From Ficedula albicollis (lineage: Eukaryota > Chordata > Aves > Passeriformes > Muscicapidae), in NCBI RefSeq assembly GCF_000247815.1, contig NC_021683.1, positions 14,711,409 to 14,775,408 on the forward strand: a stretch of 64,000 nt of DNA, written 5' to 3'. The translations under genes were made by a program, and so were the position numbers. The notes beneath the pieces were generated by a model that was not told where the DNA came from, ran no database searches, and saw only the letters and a list, made by a program, of their open reading frames with translations. How positions within the stretch are numbered: position 1 is the stretch's first letter; every line of letters begins with the position of its first letter. Shown piece after piece: positions 19,066 through 32,000 of the stretch.

Positions 19066-21109
19066 CAAATCCAGTTGTCCATGCCCAGATCCCAGTCTCT
19101 TTCTAGCCTGCCATGGTCTGAGTGCAGAAAAACCTAACTCCTTTCACAGAAACACAACGTGGTTTGCAGCCAAAGTTCCCCATGAGAGGCTTCTTCAAAG
19201 TCACCCCCAATGTCAGCAGGAAGGGGAGAGCCTGGGAAATGGGGCAGCCAGGGGCTGGGTTTGTGGCCGTGCTGTGACCTGCCCATACTCTGTTCATTCC
19301 AGGAATGGAGGTGAATTCCAATTATTTGTCACTCCACTGCTGCCAGTTCTTTTCTGTTGAGCTGCCGGAGCTACACCTTGTGTTGTGAGGCACTGTGTGA
19401 AGATTCACTGGAATGAGCACAGATTCCATTCGTGGGCATTGGCTGCACATTTTTTCCTGCCTATATCTTGTTTGTTCAAGGTTTGCATCAGAAAATATTT
19501 GGAGCTGACATAGATAGAGGTGCAGAATTTCAAACTCAGTTATGCTGAGAAAAATGCCATCAGAGTTTTTTTAATAAACAAACAATGTCAGTTCCTCTCC
19601 CCAGTGCAAAGACACACAGTGCCAATAGAAACAATTACTGTGTTGTAATTTAATTTGAAAGGCCACTGACAGACAAACAGCCAAGCAGTTTAGCAAGATT
19701 GATGTAAATGGTGGATTATTTAGGATAGATATGGATCCAGTCTAAAACCAGGAGGCTGCTTCTGCCTGTCTCACATAAGTAGTGAGAAAGACTTGAATTA
19801 GGGAAAGTGACATTTGTTTTTCTAAAAGTCTTTTTTTATAAAGCCTGCAGCTGAACTGAAATAGGACCTGGATCCAAAACTAGTAATTGTAAATTGTTTT
19901 CCCAAACTAAATTCAAACCCTGAGTTTTTCTAATACCCTAGCAAGTTTTGCCCTTAACTTTGCTTTGAGATGTCTGATGTAGAACTCTAACTTAATCACG
20001 TGTAACAATCAGTTGTAACAACACTGTTGCTTCTTCAAATCATGAGAACCCAGGTTTGCTGAGAGATTATAAAATGGGACACTCTCTCATTCCAATAAAC
20101 ACAACAAATTGCTTTAAATAAGCTAAAATACGGAGGTGAAAAAAAGGTGAAAGTTCCTGCAAATCCTGTGGTGCTTCCCCAGTGTTATTCTTTCACTGAA
20201 CAAGGCAGTAGTTACAGTGTGTAGATATGTGATGAGTTTTCTTTGAAGCAGTTCAATGAATGTAAAAGTTTTGCTCAGAGCCTTAAAGGGCATTGAAGTT
20301 TATAGCACATCATGCAGCAGCCTAATTATAAACCTCATGTTTAAAAAAATGAAGCACTTATGCAGATGACCCAGGTGTAAACACAGAACAAGGTGTGCCT
20401 TAGTTCCCAAAATTTACGGGTTAGCCCCACACACCAAAACAATTCTCACAGTCAGTGTTTCTGCAGCTCCTGGCAATTGAGCATATGGACATTTGTATTT
20501 CTTTTAAACTAATTTGATACAAATCATTTTGGGCAGACTGTCTTCAGGGGGAGTGGTGATCCTGAAAGTTTTTCCTTGGGTATGTTGAAGTCTGAAGAAC
20601 TGGGACATAAGTCCTGGAAATGTTTGCAAGTCTGCTGTCTTACAACCCTTTGGCAGTCTGGATTCTTACTTTGTCTGCAGGGCACAGACACTGTTTCAAA
20701 GTGACTTCTTTTCTCCCATGTCTGAGTTTCCCTTTAAAAATGGAGTATAAAGGCTTTTCTGTTGAAAAAGGGTGAATTTGCTGTGAATTGATGGCATGCC
20801 ATCTTTCCTGCTCCACACAGTCCTTCATGCAGTCTCTGTGGTCATGGTTAAAGACATTCCCTGTCCCCTGCCTCTCCCAAATGAAATAGTTATAAGTGAT
20901 GGAGAGATGTCAGCTCAACCTGAAGGGAACCTGCTGTGGTGGTGAGAGCCACAAACTGCCTTATTTATCCTGGCACAACGTTAATCAGCTGTCCTGCACA
21001 ATCAGTTACCTGTCACCCTTGTTAACAATTTAATTCTCCCTGTGAAAGGGGGAGGGAGAGCATGATGGATATTCATGGCTCCCTCTTTGTGACCTCTCAT
21101 TTAGTGCCA

Positions 21110-21124
21110 CCACCAGAAGGCAGG
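21110..21124 (+). promoter_or_regulatory. CTCF-like core motif
   Basis: The sequence CCACCAGAAGGCAGG matches the vertebrate CTCF core (CCASYAGRKGGCRS) with one mismatch, at the K position. This is a motif match only; occupancy cannot be inferred. Confidence 0.3.
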
Positions 21125-22295
21125 AGCTGCCTTCAGCACCAGCACCACCTCAGGTGTGCAGAATACTGGAACAGGCTAATGAGGAGCCTCCATGGACTCA
21201 ATTAATTAATTATATACGTAAATAACTCACTTATTGCAACTTTTTCAGCTTCCAGGGCATCCATTTCTTTACATGAATATATAGCTATGCATATATCTGC
21301 ATTTCTCTCTTCTTGCTGAAGGAGTATTTAGTCATGCAGTGGGAAACAATGGTTTTGGGGGAAAAAAAATCACCTTTCTGAATTACAGCTGTGGGTTCAG
21401 TTGAACTTTAAGAGATGGTGATGTTACAGGCCGGTTCTTAAGATGAACAAGATTACACCTGCTCTTCATAGAGGTAAAGGCTTCCATGTGGGATTAATCA
21501 AAGGGAAATAGAAATAAGTTCTTAATAAGAATATAAGTGGCAAAAGCAGTAAAAAAAGAGAGGGGGAAAATGGAAATATTCAACCAGAGTAGCAGAAAAC
21601 CTTGGATAAAAAGGCAGATCTAAAGGCACATGGAGAAGGGGTGGGTGGCTGTAACAGCAGGAGCAGCAGCATCTGAGGCAGGGATGAGAGCAATGGTGGT
21701 GGCCAGGACAGGAGCAGACGCTGAAATGGCTCCTGCAGTGAAATCCCCTCTCACTGCACACCAAACCACACATTTAGGGGTGGCCTAATGGACTGTGAGA
21801 GAGCCAACAAGCCATTATGGTCCATGCACAAATACGTGTGGGGATAAAAGGTGCTGAGCAGGGCATGGTGGCACAGGAGCTGCTGTGTGTTTTCAGCAGC
21901 CCTGGAGCCAGGCCACTCACCAGCAGCAGCCTCTCAGCAGAGGGGCCTCTCCTCCTCTCTGAAAGAGGCACCAACTGAGGGGTTTGTAATCAAACCACTC
22001 CAAAAGTTCCAGATAAACCTTTAAGGCATTTTTTTTCATTATTTGTTAGCTTAGTTTAGTCTTATTTATTTGTTTGTTTTTTTCCCTAATGGGAAAATAC
22101 TTTGGACACCAACTGTGCCTTTCTTAAAGGACAAATACATTCCTTCATACATTTCCTGGGCTCCAGGATGACTTTCACAATTCCTGTTCCTTTTCCTTTA
22201 AAAAAGTTGCAGCTGTCCCTCAGCTGCTGCAGGTACACATTCTCCCTTTGGATTACATTGCACTGCAGCAATTTGTAACATCACAGAACCATCCT

Positions 22296-22311
22296 CTTGC
22301 CCCCTGGTGTT
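22296..22311 (-). promoter_or_regulatory. CTCF-like core motif
   Basis: On the minus strand the sequence reads AACACCAGGGGGCAAG, matching the central ACCAGGGGGCA of the CTCF core, with mismatches at the outer positions. It points toward the plus-strand match about 1.2 kb upstream. Motif match only. Confidence 0.3.
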
Positions 22312-23080
22312 GCCCAAGAGTTTGTCTGAGTTTGAAAAATGGTACTTTAATCCTTAATTAAAAATTAGTAACTCCACTTATGTCAGCTGACTTTGCAGTG
22401 GGTTTGGATTAGGACTGTTCACGTGTAGAATCAGATTTCCCATCCAGTCCTTCCAAGTGCTCACAGATTTTAGAATCTCAATTTGTTGTCTTTATGGGAA
22501 ATACATATATACATATCCAAGCCTCTTGTTGCCTTTGAGCACAAAAAAGACAAGAGGGTACTCTATGAATAGACTGTGTGAAATATAAGCTGTTTTAAAG
22601 AGATTTTTTAGAGGAGCAGGGCCTTGATTGAGCAAATTGTGAATGTAAGCACTGCACTTAGGAGCTGCCAGGCTGCAGCAGCAGAGCACTTGCTCAGAGC
22701 TGTGCGTGACTGGTTTTAACAGAGCCTGCATCCTGTTAATCAGAATTGTGTGTCTGTGCTGTGGGCATCTCCCAGCCCTGCTGCCACTGGCCAGGCCCTG
22801 ACCTGCCAGGCACACGAGCACAGCTCTGCTGCCATTGCTCACTGTGCCTGCAAGTTCCCAGCCACAAATATAACCTCAAAATGTCCAAACGATTCATTGT
22901 AATAATCAAGAAATTTTCCCCCATGCAAAGACGTCTGATGGTGCCTTTAACCTTGGAGCTAAATTTCAGATCTAAATTCTAATTTCTAGTAAACTTGGGA
23001 TTAAAATGGAGATGTTGACACAGCAGAATCGCTGCCATAGAGAGAGCAAGTCACACACTTTATTGTAACAGCTCTTGATT

Positions 23081-23400
23081 GCCTAGCAAAGAAATGCATA
23101 ATGAATAAACATTATTTTAAAGGGCTTGATAGCACAATGAATTTTTCAGTGGGAGAAACAGAAGACAGAGTATTTAAAAATACATGAGTTTCATATTTGA
23201 TTATAAGTCAAGAAGCAGCAAAAAGAACCAAGAAAATTGATAGCAATGGCAGCAGGCACCAAGCTTTCAGTCTGGAATTAATGAGGTTATTCATAATGGA
23301 GAGGGAGTGACATAGTGATTAGTTAATTACTGTGCAGAAACATACAATTAATGCAGAACTGGAATTAGTATACAATGAATTAAAATGCAACATAATGCAA
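23081..23400. other. Candidate conserved non-coding element, ATTA/TAAT-rich
   Basis: Dense homeodomain-type cores (AATTAATGA, AGTTAATTAC, CAATTAATGC, GAATTAG, GAATTAAAAT) occur in otherwise complex, non-repetitive AT-rich DNA. This composition is common in conserved vertebrate enhancers flanking developmental genes. Conservation has not been tested; AT-rich neutral DNA is the alternative. Confidence 0.2.
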
Positions 23401-23724
23401 ACAACAAAACTGAGAAAGAAACCTTGATTGTCGATTGAAGCTGTTATAACAGGGCAAGTCTGTTGAAACCACAGTAGTTAGGCTGTGAACGTGTTTCACC
23501 CGTGTGCTCTGGCCCCAGCCTGCTGGCAGGAGTGCTGGGATGGGGAGAGGAGTGTGCATCAGCCACAGACTCCTCTGCACGTGGGGCACACGGGACTGTG
23601 GGGCCAAGGGGCTGCTGCCTAGGCTGATAAGGAGCTTGTGTGCATTGTAGCAGGAATCTTCTACAGCTCTGCTAGAACTGATAGCTGCCAGCGTGCCAGC
23701 TGCGCTGCCAGTGCTGCGAGCGCT

Positions 23725-23748
23725 GCAGAGGCAGAGGCAGAGGCAGAG
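23725..23748 (+). repeat. (GCAGAG)4 hexamer repeat
   Basis: Four perfect copies of GCAGAG stand in a GC-rich block. A short slippage-type microsatellite. Confidence 0.85.
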
Positions 23749-24884
23749 CTGTGGCTGCCCGTGGATCCCACAGCAGCATCTGCCTGGTTCCAGGGGAGCA
23801 GGGGGCTGCCTGGGGCACACTCAGCACCCTGCAGGATGGTTTGCACAGGGCTGAGGTGCCTGTTCTGTATGATCTCTGTGCAAATGGTGCTTGCCAAGCC
23901 AGTCTCTTTCCCTTCTGAGGGAGTGGGATTACAAAAGGTTCAGCTGTGTAAGAGAAGGAACCGTCTCAAACGACACCACACCGTAACTTGGAGCTGCTCT
24001 GGGTCTGCTCTAAGCTATGTCAGTGGAAAAAGCCTTTTCATTTACTCTCTGTCTCTATTTATCTCTCTGCCTATCTTCTATATAACAGCACTGTAGGTAC
24101 AGCTGCTGCTCAGCAGCAACCAGCACACTCCAGGCTGCATGGGAGCTGCAGGGCTGTGCCACAGCTCCCACCAGCCTGACAGAAGGCTGAGAAACCTTGG
24201 TCTGCAGCACCCTGCATTTGGCAGAGCATTTCTGCAGCAGTTCAGAGTTTGAAAGTGTACAGGTTTTTAACTTAGATTGCAGAAAACGGAGCTGATTGCA
24301 TTGAAAGATCAAATTTATTCTCTTTTTTCATTTAGCCACGTATAAAAGAGTGATATTTTAGAAATAATATCAGATTTCTATTCTAAGCAATTAAAAAGCA
24401 GAAGTGGAAAAGTAATTTACAATAGAGTTGTACATAAAGGTATCCTTGAGGAAATTAGGTGAGAGCAAAATTTGAAAGGAGCATTTTGAAGAAGGTGATT
24501 TGTACGTGGCAATATATGGTTATCATTACCAGTTTATCTTTATTTTGTTATGGTCTAACATTTATTACATTGGTGATAGTTTAGTTCAGCTGCATTTGAA
24601 AGTCACTGGCAGTGCATTTTCCTGGGACATAGAACTCTACCCTTTTGCTTTTTCCTTCAGATGAGTTATAAAGACCGATAAATTAATATCAAAAACATAT
24701 TTTTTTAATGGCACAAGTATTGTGCCACTTTTATCTCAATACAAAAATATCAGTAGTATATATTGTTAAAGGAATCTGAAAATGTAAATGCTTCTGGACA
24801 GAAAGAGGAAAACCAATTAGCTGTGATAAATTTAAGTCTCTGAGTGAAAGAAAGCTTCAGTCTTAGCAAATGATCGAGAACTAG

Positions 24885-24970
24885 CAAAAACAAACAAACA
24901 AACAAAAAATCCCAAAAACCAAAACAAAACAAAAAACAAACAAACAAACAAAAAATCCCAAAAAACAAAG
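24885..24970. repeat. (CAAA)n array with a duplicated longer unit
   Basis: CAAA units and A runs. The motif CAAACAAACAAACAAAAAAT followed by CCCAAAAA occurs twice, the second copy about 50 bp after the first, showing that a compound unit was itself duplicated. It could be the expanded A-rich tail of an old retroposon, but no body is recognised on either side. Confidence 0.85.
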
Positions 24971-27300
24971 AACTCCTAGCACTCTTCTATCATGGGCCCA
25001 ATCCAACAGAGTTGAATTTAGTTTATCAGAAAGACTCTGCCAGACAAGTGGAGCTCTCTGAAAGCCTTTCACTGTGTCCCCAGAACTTGTAAGACAGGCA
25101 CTAATTTTTTCCAGGTAATTTCTGAAGAAGACCCTTTTCAATAACAGTGTGTGAGAAGGTCCACATGTACTAAGTGTTTAAATCTGGCCCTGTATGTTGA
25201 GGGCAGAGCTCACTCAGTTTTATCACCTGGCCCTGGTGATGCTGACAGGTGGGATGTGAGGCTCCCGGGCTGTGTGAGACTGCTGGAGTGCTGGACCTTC
25301 CTCTCCTCTGCCTTATTTCCCATAAGCTATCACAGAATAAACCTTTTCCACAAAGATTTCAACAAAACAATTTCTTCAGAAATATCCCCCAGCACAAGTT
25401 CTGGTTAAAATTCACTTTATGCCACTAAATCTGCCTTTACCAAATTAGAAGAGAATTTGAGTTTATACAGCCTTATCTCAGGTTTCTTTCTTTTTCTCCT
25501 ATCCCTCTCTCGACCGCTTTTCCACTGAGAAATTAACTCAGCCAGGTTGGGAATTACAGGAAAACCTCATGTACTAGGAAAGGTGTTCATTTGTAATAAA
25601 GTGTTGATCCTTGAAATGTCATTTTCCTGTTTGAATACAGTAAAATAAACAGCGCCAGAAAACCAAGTACTCTATTATTTTAAATGGCTGATTTGTTAAC
25701 AGTTACAGTATTCTAAGCAACAAAAATCACTTCCTGTACTTGTAGAAGTTCTTGCAGCAGTATTTTCATGAAATGATCATGCATTCTCTCAGGTTTTAGG
25801 TGGGTATGAACTTCCTGAGTTCTGTGCTGCAGCTGAGGAGGAGGAGGAGGGGGGAAAACCTCCTGGTGATTTCCAGGCTTCTCTCCCCACCCAAAAAGCA
25901 AATTGTTTGCTCAGAACTATTCTCCAAGATGTTCTGCTCACAGAGGTAGAGCAGAAGATGAGCTGCTCGTGCTCACAGCAGCTCTGTGCCTGGCCTTGCC
26001 TGGGGCTGCTCCTGAGTGTGTCACGGGCGGAGTCCGTGCAAACCTGGGCTGTTCATCTCCTCTCCCTCTGGGCACTTTTATTTACATTACAGTGCCAGTA
26101 TTAGCTCTTCCTGAGTCTGGGAAGAGCTACTTTTCTGAGACAGGTGCAGTTTAAGGTAGAAATGGACTTGATTCAGTGTTTGCAGCCAGGAAAGTAGTGG
26201 GTCTGGTAAACACACCTATGCAATAATGCTGACTTATATAGAGCCTGGGAGTCTTTTTTATTTAATTGCTTTCAAGTATGTTGCTCTTGACCATTGGCTC
26301 CCAAACACTTGATGACATTTCCCCCCTGTAGTAAAATATTAACAATAGCAACAAATCTCAAAAGCTGGGAGGTTTTGTTTGGTTGGTTTTACTTACTTGC
26401 TATTTCCATGGTTGGGTTTCAGCTGAGACCTTTCCCCCTAGGAAAGTTAAAGGCTAATTTCAGAGATCTTGAGTCCAGGATTTACCAACACTGTCACAAG
26501 AAGCAAGTGGTATTTCAGACTGCAAAATAAATTGTCCTTTACGAAACATGTGACAAATTTTTTTCTTGGATAACATCATCCTGTGTCACCTTGAAAAATT
26601 TCCTGGGCTCCATTCTGAGGAAAAAAATATTTTATCCTAATGGCAAACTAAAAGTAAATTGCTGCAGAGCAGAGAGTGAGTAGGGAAGGCTTCTGCTGCA
26701 GTCTAACAAGAAAGGCATTATTTTACATCACCTCAGATGCCTTTTTTGGTACAGCAAAGACCTGCATCATAAATACAAAATGGTCTGAAGGGTTTGAAAC
26801 TTTTCACACCACAAAATGCATTATGCAGCTCCATCAAACATAAGTAAAGGCTGTGCCTTTTTCCACCTTGTATGGGTAGGGATAGAAGCTGGAATTTAAC
26901 TCAGAAGGAACATTTTCTTCTCTCTGATGTGAAGATTTAGTTCCTTCTGGAAATGGGAAATCTGCAGGTAGATTTGGAAAGGTTCGCTGTATTAAATGTT
27001 CTTAGTGCAACAGGTGCTGGATATGTATTTGACTTGGTAGGCAGCCAAACTTCAGTTACTGAGGCAGTGATATTTGGTTTGGGGGCAGAGAGGTCAGCAG
27101 CCAGTGTCAGTATCCCTGTGAGAAAACCAGCCCCTGTTAGCACTCACTCTTACTGGTATTTTAATTGCAAGTATGAAGTGCACTTATTTACAATCCTTTG
27201 CTAGATTCATCTTGGAGTCTGCATTCTCCAATTAAACTCAAACAAACAAAAGCAACAAAAAGCCACTAAAAAGCCAAACAACAGTTCTTTCCAAAATTTT

Positions 27301-27328
27301 TCCAATTCAAATTGTCCAATTCAAATTT
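27301..27328 (+). repeat. 14-bp tandem duplication in T-rich DNA
   Basis: TCCAATTCAAATTG at 27301-27314 is followed directly by TCCAATTCAAATTT at 27315-27328. A looser TTCCAATTTTTTTCC follows. Local slippage product. Confidence 0.8.
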
Positions 27329-27815
27329 CTTCCAATTTTTTTCCAAGATATTAAACACTAAGAGAGCCTTCACCTTGCACCAGGGTGGATGGCAAATGCT
27401 GCCAAAACTTCATGAAGAACCTCAGAAAGTCCAGTGTGGTGTTTCTTCTGTGTTTTGCCAGACTGAGTCTTGAATTCCCTGAGTGGTGGAATTAAAAAAC
27501 ATCATAAAGATGCCCAGCCTCACCAGGCAGTGACAGAGCAGCACATCAGGGCTGCCCCTGGTGTATCCCCTGCCTTCCTCACACCAGGGATGGATCCTCC
27601 AAAGGAGGAAAGGGTCCTGTGCATCAGGCACAGATCCTGCCTCACCTGAAGGGTTGTCTGCTGCTAAACAGAGCAAATGTCAAACAAAATCATCCCTGTC
27701 AATAAGCAGTTGAGAAAGTTTTACATACACATCAAATGGTTATTCAAATAACTTCTAGATGTAGGAAAGTTCTCAATAGAGAGGTATGTCATAGAAATTA
27801 GTTTTAGTATAAGAC

Positions 27816-27860
27816 ATAAATATATTTAATGTATAAATATATAAATATAAATTATATTTT
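27816..27860. repeat. AT-rich low-complexity (TATAAATA-type)
   Basis: Repeated TAAATATA and TATAAATA units with no G or C except a single G. An ordinary AT-rich repeat; the TATA-like matches inside it should not be read as promoters. Confidence 0.75.
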
Positions 27861-28991
27861 TGTACAAAGTATACAATTTCAGGGTTATTTCCCTCCATTT
27901 TCCTCCATTTCTAAATGCATCTATTGTATCTGTTGTTTTTAAAGCACCCAGAAACTGAAAATTCGGGTGCAAGGTCTGACAGCAATCAGATACCACACCC
28001 TGACATTCATTTTCCTACATGTTCTATTTTATTTTACAATGCTGGAGGAACACAGAACAAGTTTTCTATCAGCTGTAATTTTTCTCTCTCCTTGCTGTGT
28101 GAGGGTTGTATACCTCTCAGGGTATTTTAAAGTACCTTCAACATTTTTTTTTCTGGATAATTCTATTTCAGAATGCCTGTTCACATTCTCCCCACAAGTT
28201 TCTCTTAATATCTGATACTTTTCAAAGATTGGAGAGCAGCATTACACAGTAAAAGCAGCTGACACATTTGATTTCTCTCTCTCCATCTCTCAGCAGAGGA
28301 GGTGGCATTTGTCATCCCTGGGCAGGGCAGCTGTTACAAAGCTTTGAGGTGAATTGTCCGTGTTCCCAGCCCTTCAGAACAGCATTTTTGTAAAGCTTTT
28401 CCTTAGATTGTTTATTGCAGAGTCCTGTCTTAAGCTCTGGCTCTCCATGCTGACCTGAGCAGAGGGGCACTTACTGCCCCGTCAGCGCCAAGCAGGGCTT
28501 TTCCACCCATTCCAAAGGGCTGCAGCTCACCTTCTCCCAGCAAAACTACTGCATTTGCTGCGTTTAGGAGGAGGATTTCAAACCAGATGATCTCCTCCAC
28601 TCTAAAAAGCTTTGTGAGAAATGTTTCTGGTGGTTTTTGTTCCCGCATGAAGCCAGTCTCTCGGAGGTGTTTGTATTGCTGCTGGCAGAGTCAAAGCCTC
28701 ATCTCCTGCAGCCTCAAACAGGATTTTATTTCTTGTGTTTTGGGGGGAATAGGAAAGTATGGTCCTGTGCTTTTGGCTCCAGTATTCTTTTATTGCTCCT
28801 GGCCATCAGTGCACTGAGGCATGAATTTGTATTAAGAACTGGATTAAAATGCAGTACTCTTTTCTTGGATTTGATATTGTTTCACTCTCTTTTGCCTTCT
28901 TTATTCCTGCCATTTTCTGATTTCCAGACTACTGAACTGTATTTCTTGTGCAGTACCAGATTTTTCTATTTCTTTTTCTCACCAATAGCAC

Positions 28992-29018
28992 TTTAATTTC
29001 ACTGAAAGTGAAATTAAA
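28992..29018. repeat. Perfect inverted repeat, 12-bp arms and 3-bp loop
   Basis: TTTAATTTCACT at 28992-29003 is the exact reverse complement of AGTGAAATTAAA at 29007-29018, with GAA between. The arms stop matching just outside these positions. The stem is AT-rich. It is not followed by a T-run and no transcript is evident, so it is recorded only as a hairpin or cruciform-capable palindrome. Confidence 0.9.
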
Positions 29019-32000
29019 TTATAAAATAGAGGATGCTTTATTATGCCACAGATACTTCTATATGGTGGGTATTTTTAACATCTGAACTTAAAAATTCAAC
29101 ATTATGCCCTGAAATTTTTCAATTCTCATGAAATTAAAAACTCTTCATTTGGCTAAGTCAGATTTGACACATGAGCAGCTCTGCAAGATGAATTTTTCTT
29201 ACTCTCGTGAAAATGCAGTATCATTATCAGGAAATTCCTAAACTGACACCACTCTAGCAAGTGAGCAGCATCATGGTAGAGCCATGGGATCAGTTTTCTT
29301 TACTGATTTTTGTTACTTTTTGGGGTGGATCAGGACCAGCTATCACATTAGCATTTTTCTATAATGTCATTTTTCTTTGCTCTTTTGTTGTCGTCCTTCT
29401 GCTGCTTTTCCATCTTCTTTGGTGTGGCTGGAGCAGATGTACTGATTTTCCCCTGTTCAGAGACTACAGAAAAGTGAAGGAATGAGGAGGGTTTCTGGGG
29501 AACTTTGACTTCTCCATAGCCCTGGGATGTGTTTGGGTTACTGTGGAGGCAAATAAATTCTTGTGTGCAAACCATGGCCACACATGACAGACTCTGTGCA
29601 CACTAAGCAATAAAAAGTTGTGGTAAAAAGCCACAATGATGAAAGTCCTTGAGACTGTTGGCCAATTTCCACAGCAAAAAGTAATGCAAATTTATGCAGA
29701 AATGCCATTAATTCAAGCCTTTCCTCTAGATCCAGCATGGAAAGGTTTCTGCAGGTTTGAGATAATTTGGTAGGAAGGAGAATTGTTTCCCCAGGCTGCA
29801 CTCTGGGTCTCTCCTCTGCCCAGACTGCCTCATGGACAGCATGATGCTCCCTGGACATCCCATTTCTCACACAAAGGCTCTTCCCTCCTGCAAGCTTTGC
29901 CACAGGATGTTTCCCCTCCAGCTTTATGGAACAGATTTTATTCTTCAAACTGCTCAGAACTCAAGTGAAAATGAAAGCAAGGAGCAGCAGGAGGTGCTTT
30001 TGGGAGTTTGCACATACTTTCAGTGTTTTCAGTGCTTATCTGCCTGAACATGCATCCCCTGGCCCTCCAAACTGAGCAAAGGTCTGGGCAGGTAAAGCCA
30101 TCAGACCTCTGGATCCCACTGGGTCTTCTCCTTTCTCCAAAACTGCCACTGAACCCTTGGCCCTAAATGACTGGTGACTGCTGAAATATCTGTAGTCTTT
30201 GGGAACTGGAGATGCAGTGAGGTTTCCTGGCTCCTCTGCATAACCCAGCATCTCTGCAGCACATAAAAAGCCTCTGTGAGCCCTGACAAAGGGCCAGTGC
30301 TCAGCTGAGGCCCATTGGCTTCACTGGAGCTTTGCCAGCCTCCACCAGCCGAGAACCTTTTTTGTTGTATTTTCTAAAGAAACTATTGGGAAAACACTTT
30401 TGAAATCCAATGAACAAAGTTCAGTCAATAAAAAAGTGAGGGAAAAAAAAAAAATCATGTGCAGCCATTGAACGAATGAAATTGAATTCAGAGGTGACTG
30501 ACTGGTGCTGGTTGATGCATTTTTCTCTCTGATATTACTGATTTGGCAAAATGGGAGCATGTCCCAAAAATGCATAAGGTTTTATCAGAATGCTGTGGGA
30601 ATTCATTGGAACCTTATGTGTCAAATATTTTGTTTTGACTATTATTCAATGAAGATTGAAAAATCCTTCTGGACACAAAGCAGTTTGATTGTCCTTAAAG
30701 AAAATATTTCCAGAATCTGATTTTGCTGCAGATTGTGACATTTTAACTTGTTACTCAAATCTGACATAAAAACAAATGCCAAAATTCCCAATTTTAATTG
30801 TTTAATAGCTTTACTGAGAAGTATTGCCTTTGAGAACTGTAAGTGTAATAGACACTCTTACTTTTACCAGGGGTGAGCATTACAAGTGAAATCCCCACAA
30901 TCCCTTAATAGAAAATGATAAAATATTAAATAGTAGCATGGCATTTAAAGACAATTTTTCACCTGCCTGTGTTCAACTGTGATGAGTTTCACAAGCTCTC
31001 AGTCTAAGTGCAGAACACAGCTATCTGCTGGAACACATTATAGGCACCAACATATCTGGCTTTTCTGACAAACTTCTAGATGGAATGTAAGAATGCAATA
31101 GGCAACACAGAGTCAGAAGCAAGAGTCTAATCTGCTAAGAGCTGGGACAGAAAGAGTGATTGTTTGCTTAAGAACCTTCCACTGACAACATTAATGAGCG
31201 TTGTTATGTGGAGTATTCAGCACTTGAGTTTCTGGTATTTTCATGCTGCTTCCCCACCGATTCTTTTTCCTGTTGGTAAACAGTTGAGGGGGGAGATAAT
31301 GCATTACCTCTGCAGAATTATTGATGCTAGAAATTTGATCCATTCCCTGAGATGGGCTCTGCTGGTAAGGCAGGTATATTTAGAGATCTTATAGTGGGCA
31401 GGATGAGTTGGCTTTTTCACTTTGAATAATGTAAACCATTTATCTTCTTTTCTGCCTCTGGAGAGAATATTTTCTGCAACTTAAGAAAAGGCTGTAAAAT
31501 TACTTATCTGAGAAGAACTCTGCACTTGGAAATGTGTGAAGTTCTCCTCTTACCAGAATTTCTTTGGAGCCATTCCCTAAGAACTGCAGGAATGGGCTTT
31601 CCATTAAGAATAAAGATAAGTCCAAAGTGCACTTTCATGACCCAATTTGGGGATTTGTTCCTCTCCTGTATTGATAAAAAGTCTCTTCTGTTTCAAATGA
31701 AATATATTTGTATTCACAGTGGTCTTTCTGAGCTCCCAACTCATAAGGATATTTGCATGCTGAAGTGGAACTGCTTTTGTTCTAATTCCCCTCATTTCAC
31801 ATATTTTTTAGTTGTAAGAAGTAAGAGACTTTTTTAGATCAGAAGATCATTACTGAGAGAAAGGAGCTTAATATTCTCCCTCTTGTTTGCTACCTGCAGT
31901 GTGGTGAGAGGATGAAAGTTAATCTCTGGCCATTCCACTCCCTTTCAGAGAGGGAAAAGTCACAGAAACATCATTTGTGTTTGTAAACCCAACTGGAAAA

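Larger units (their letters stand above)
19066..24884. other. Gene-free unique sequence
   Basis: No coding or RNA gene is recognised. GC-rich blocks at 21620-21960, 22620-22870 and 23500-23880 alternate with AT-rich DNA. Candidate regulatory motifs and a homeodomain-core-rich stretch inside this interval are listed separately. Frames in the GC-rich blocks are open on both strands, as expected from base composition. Confidence 0.65.

Noticed and set aside
19055..19080. tRNA T-loop-like 'GGATTCAAATCC'
   Set aside because: No matching acceptor, D or anticodon arms around it; it falls at the edge of the 15-bp tandem repeat.
24885..24970. A-rich tail of a processed pseudogene or LINE
   Set aside because: No retroposon body or target-site duplication is visible; better described as a simple repeat.
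27816..27860. TATA-box promoter
   Set aside because: The TATA-like matches are part of an AT-rich low-complexity run, with no downstream gene.
28579..28605. CR1 3'-end-like 'CCAGATGATCTCC'
   Set aside because: Isolated short match without the surrounding conserved CR1 sequence.
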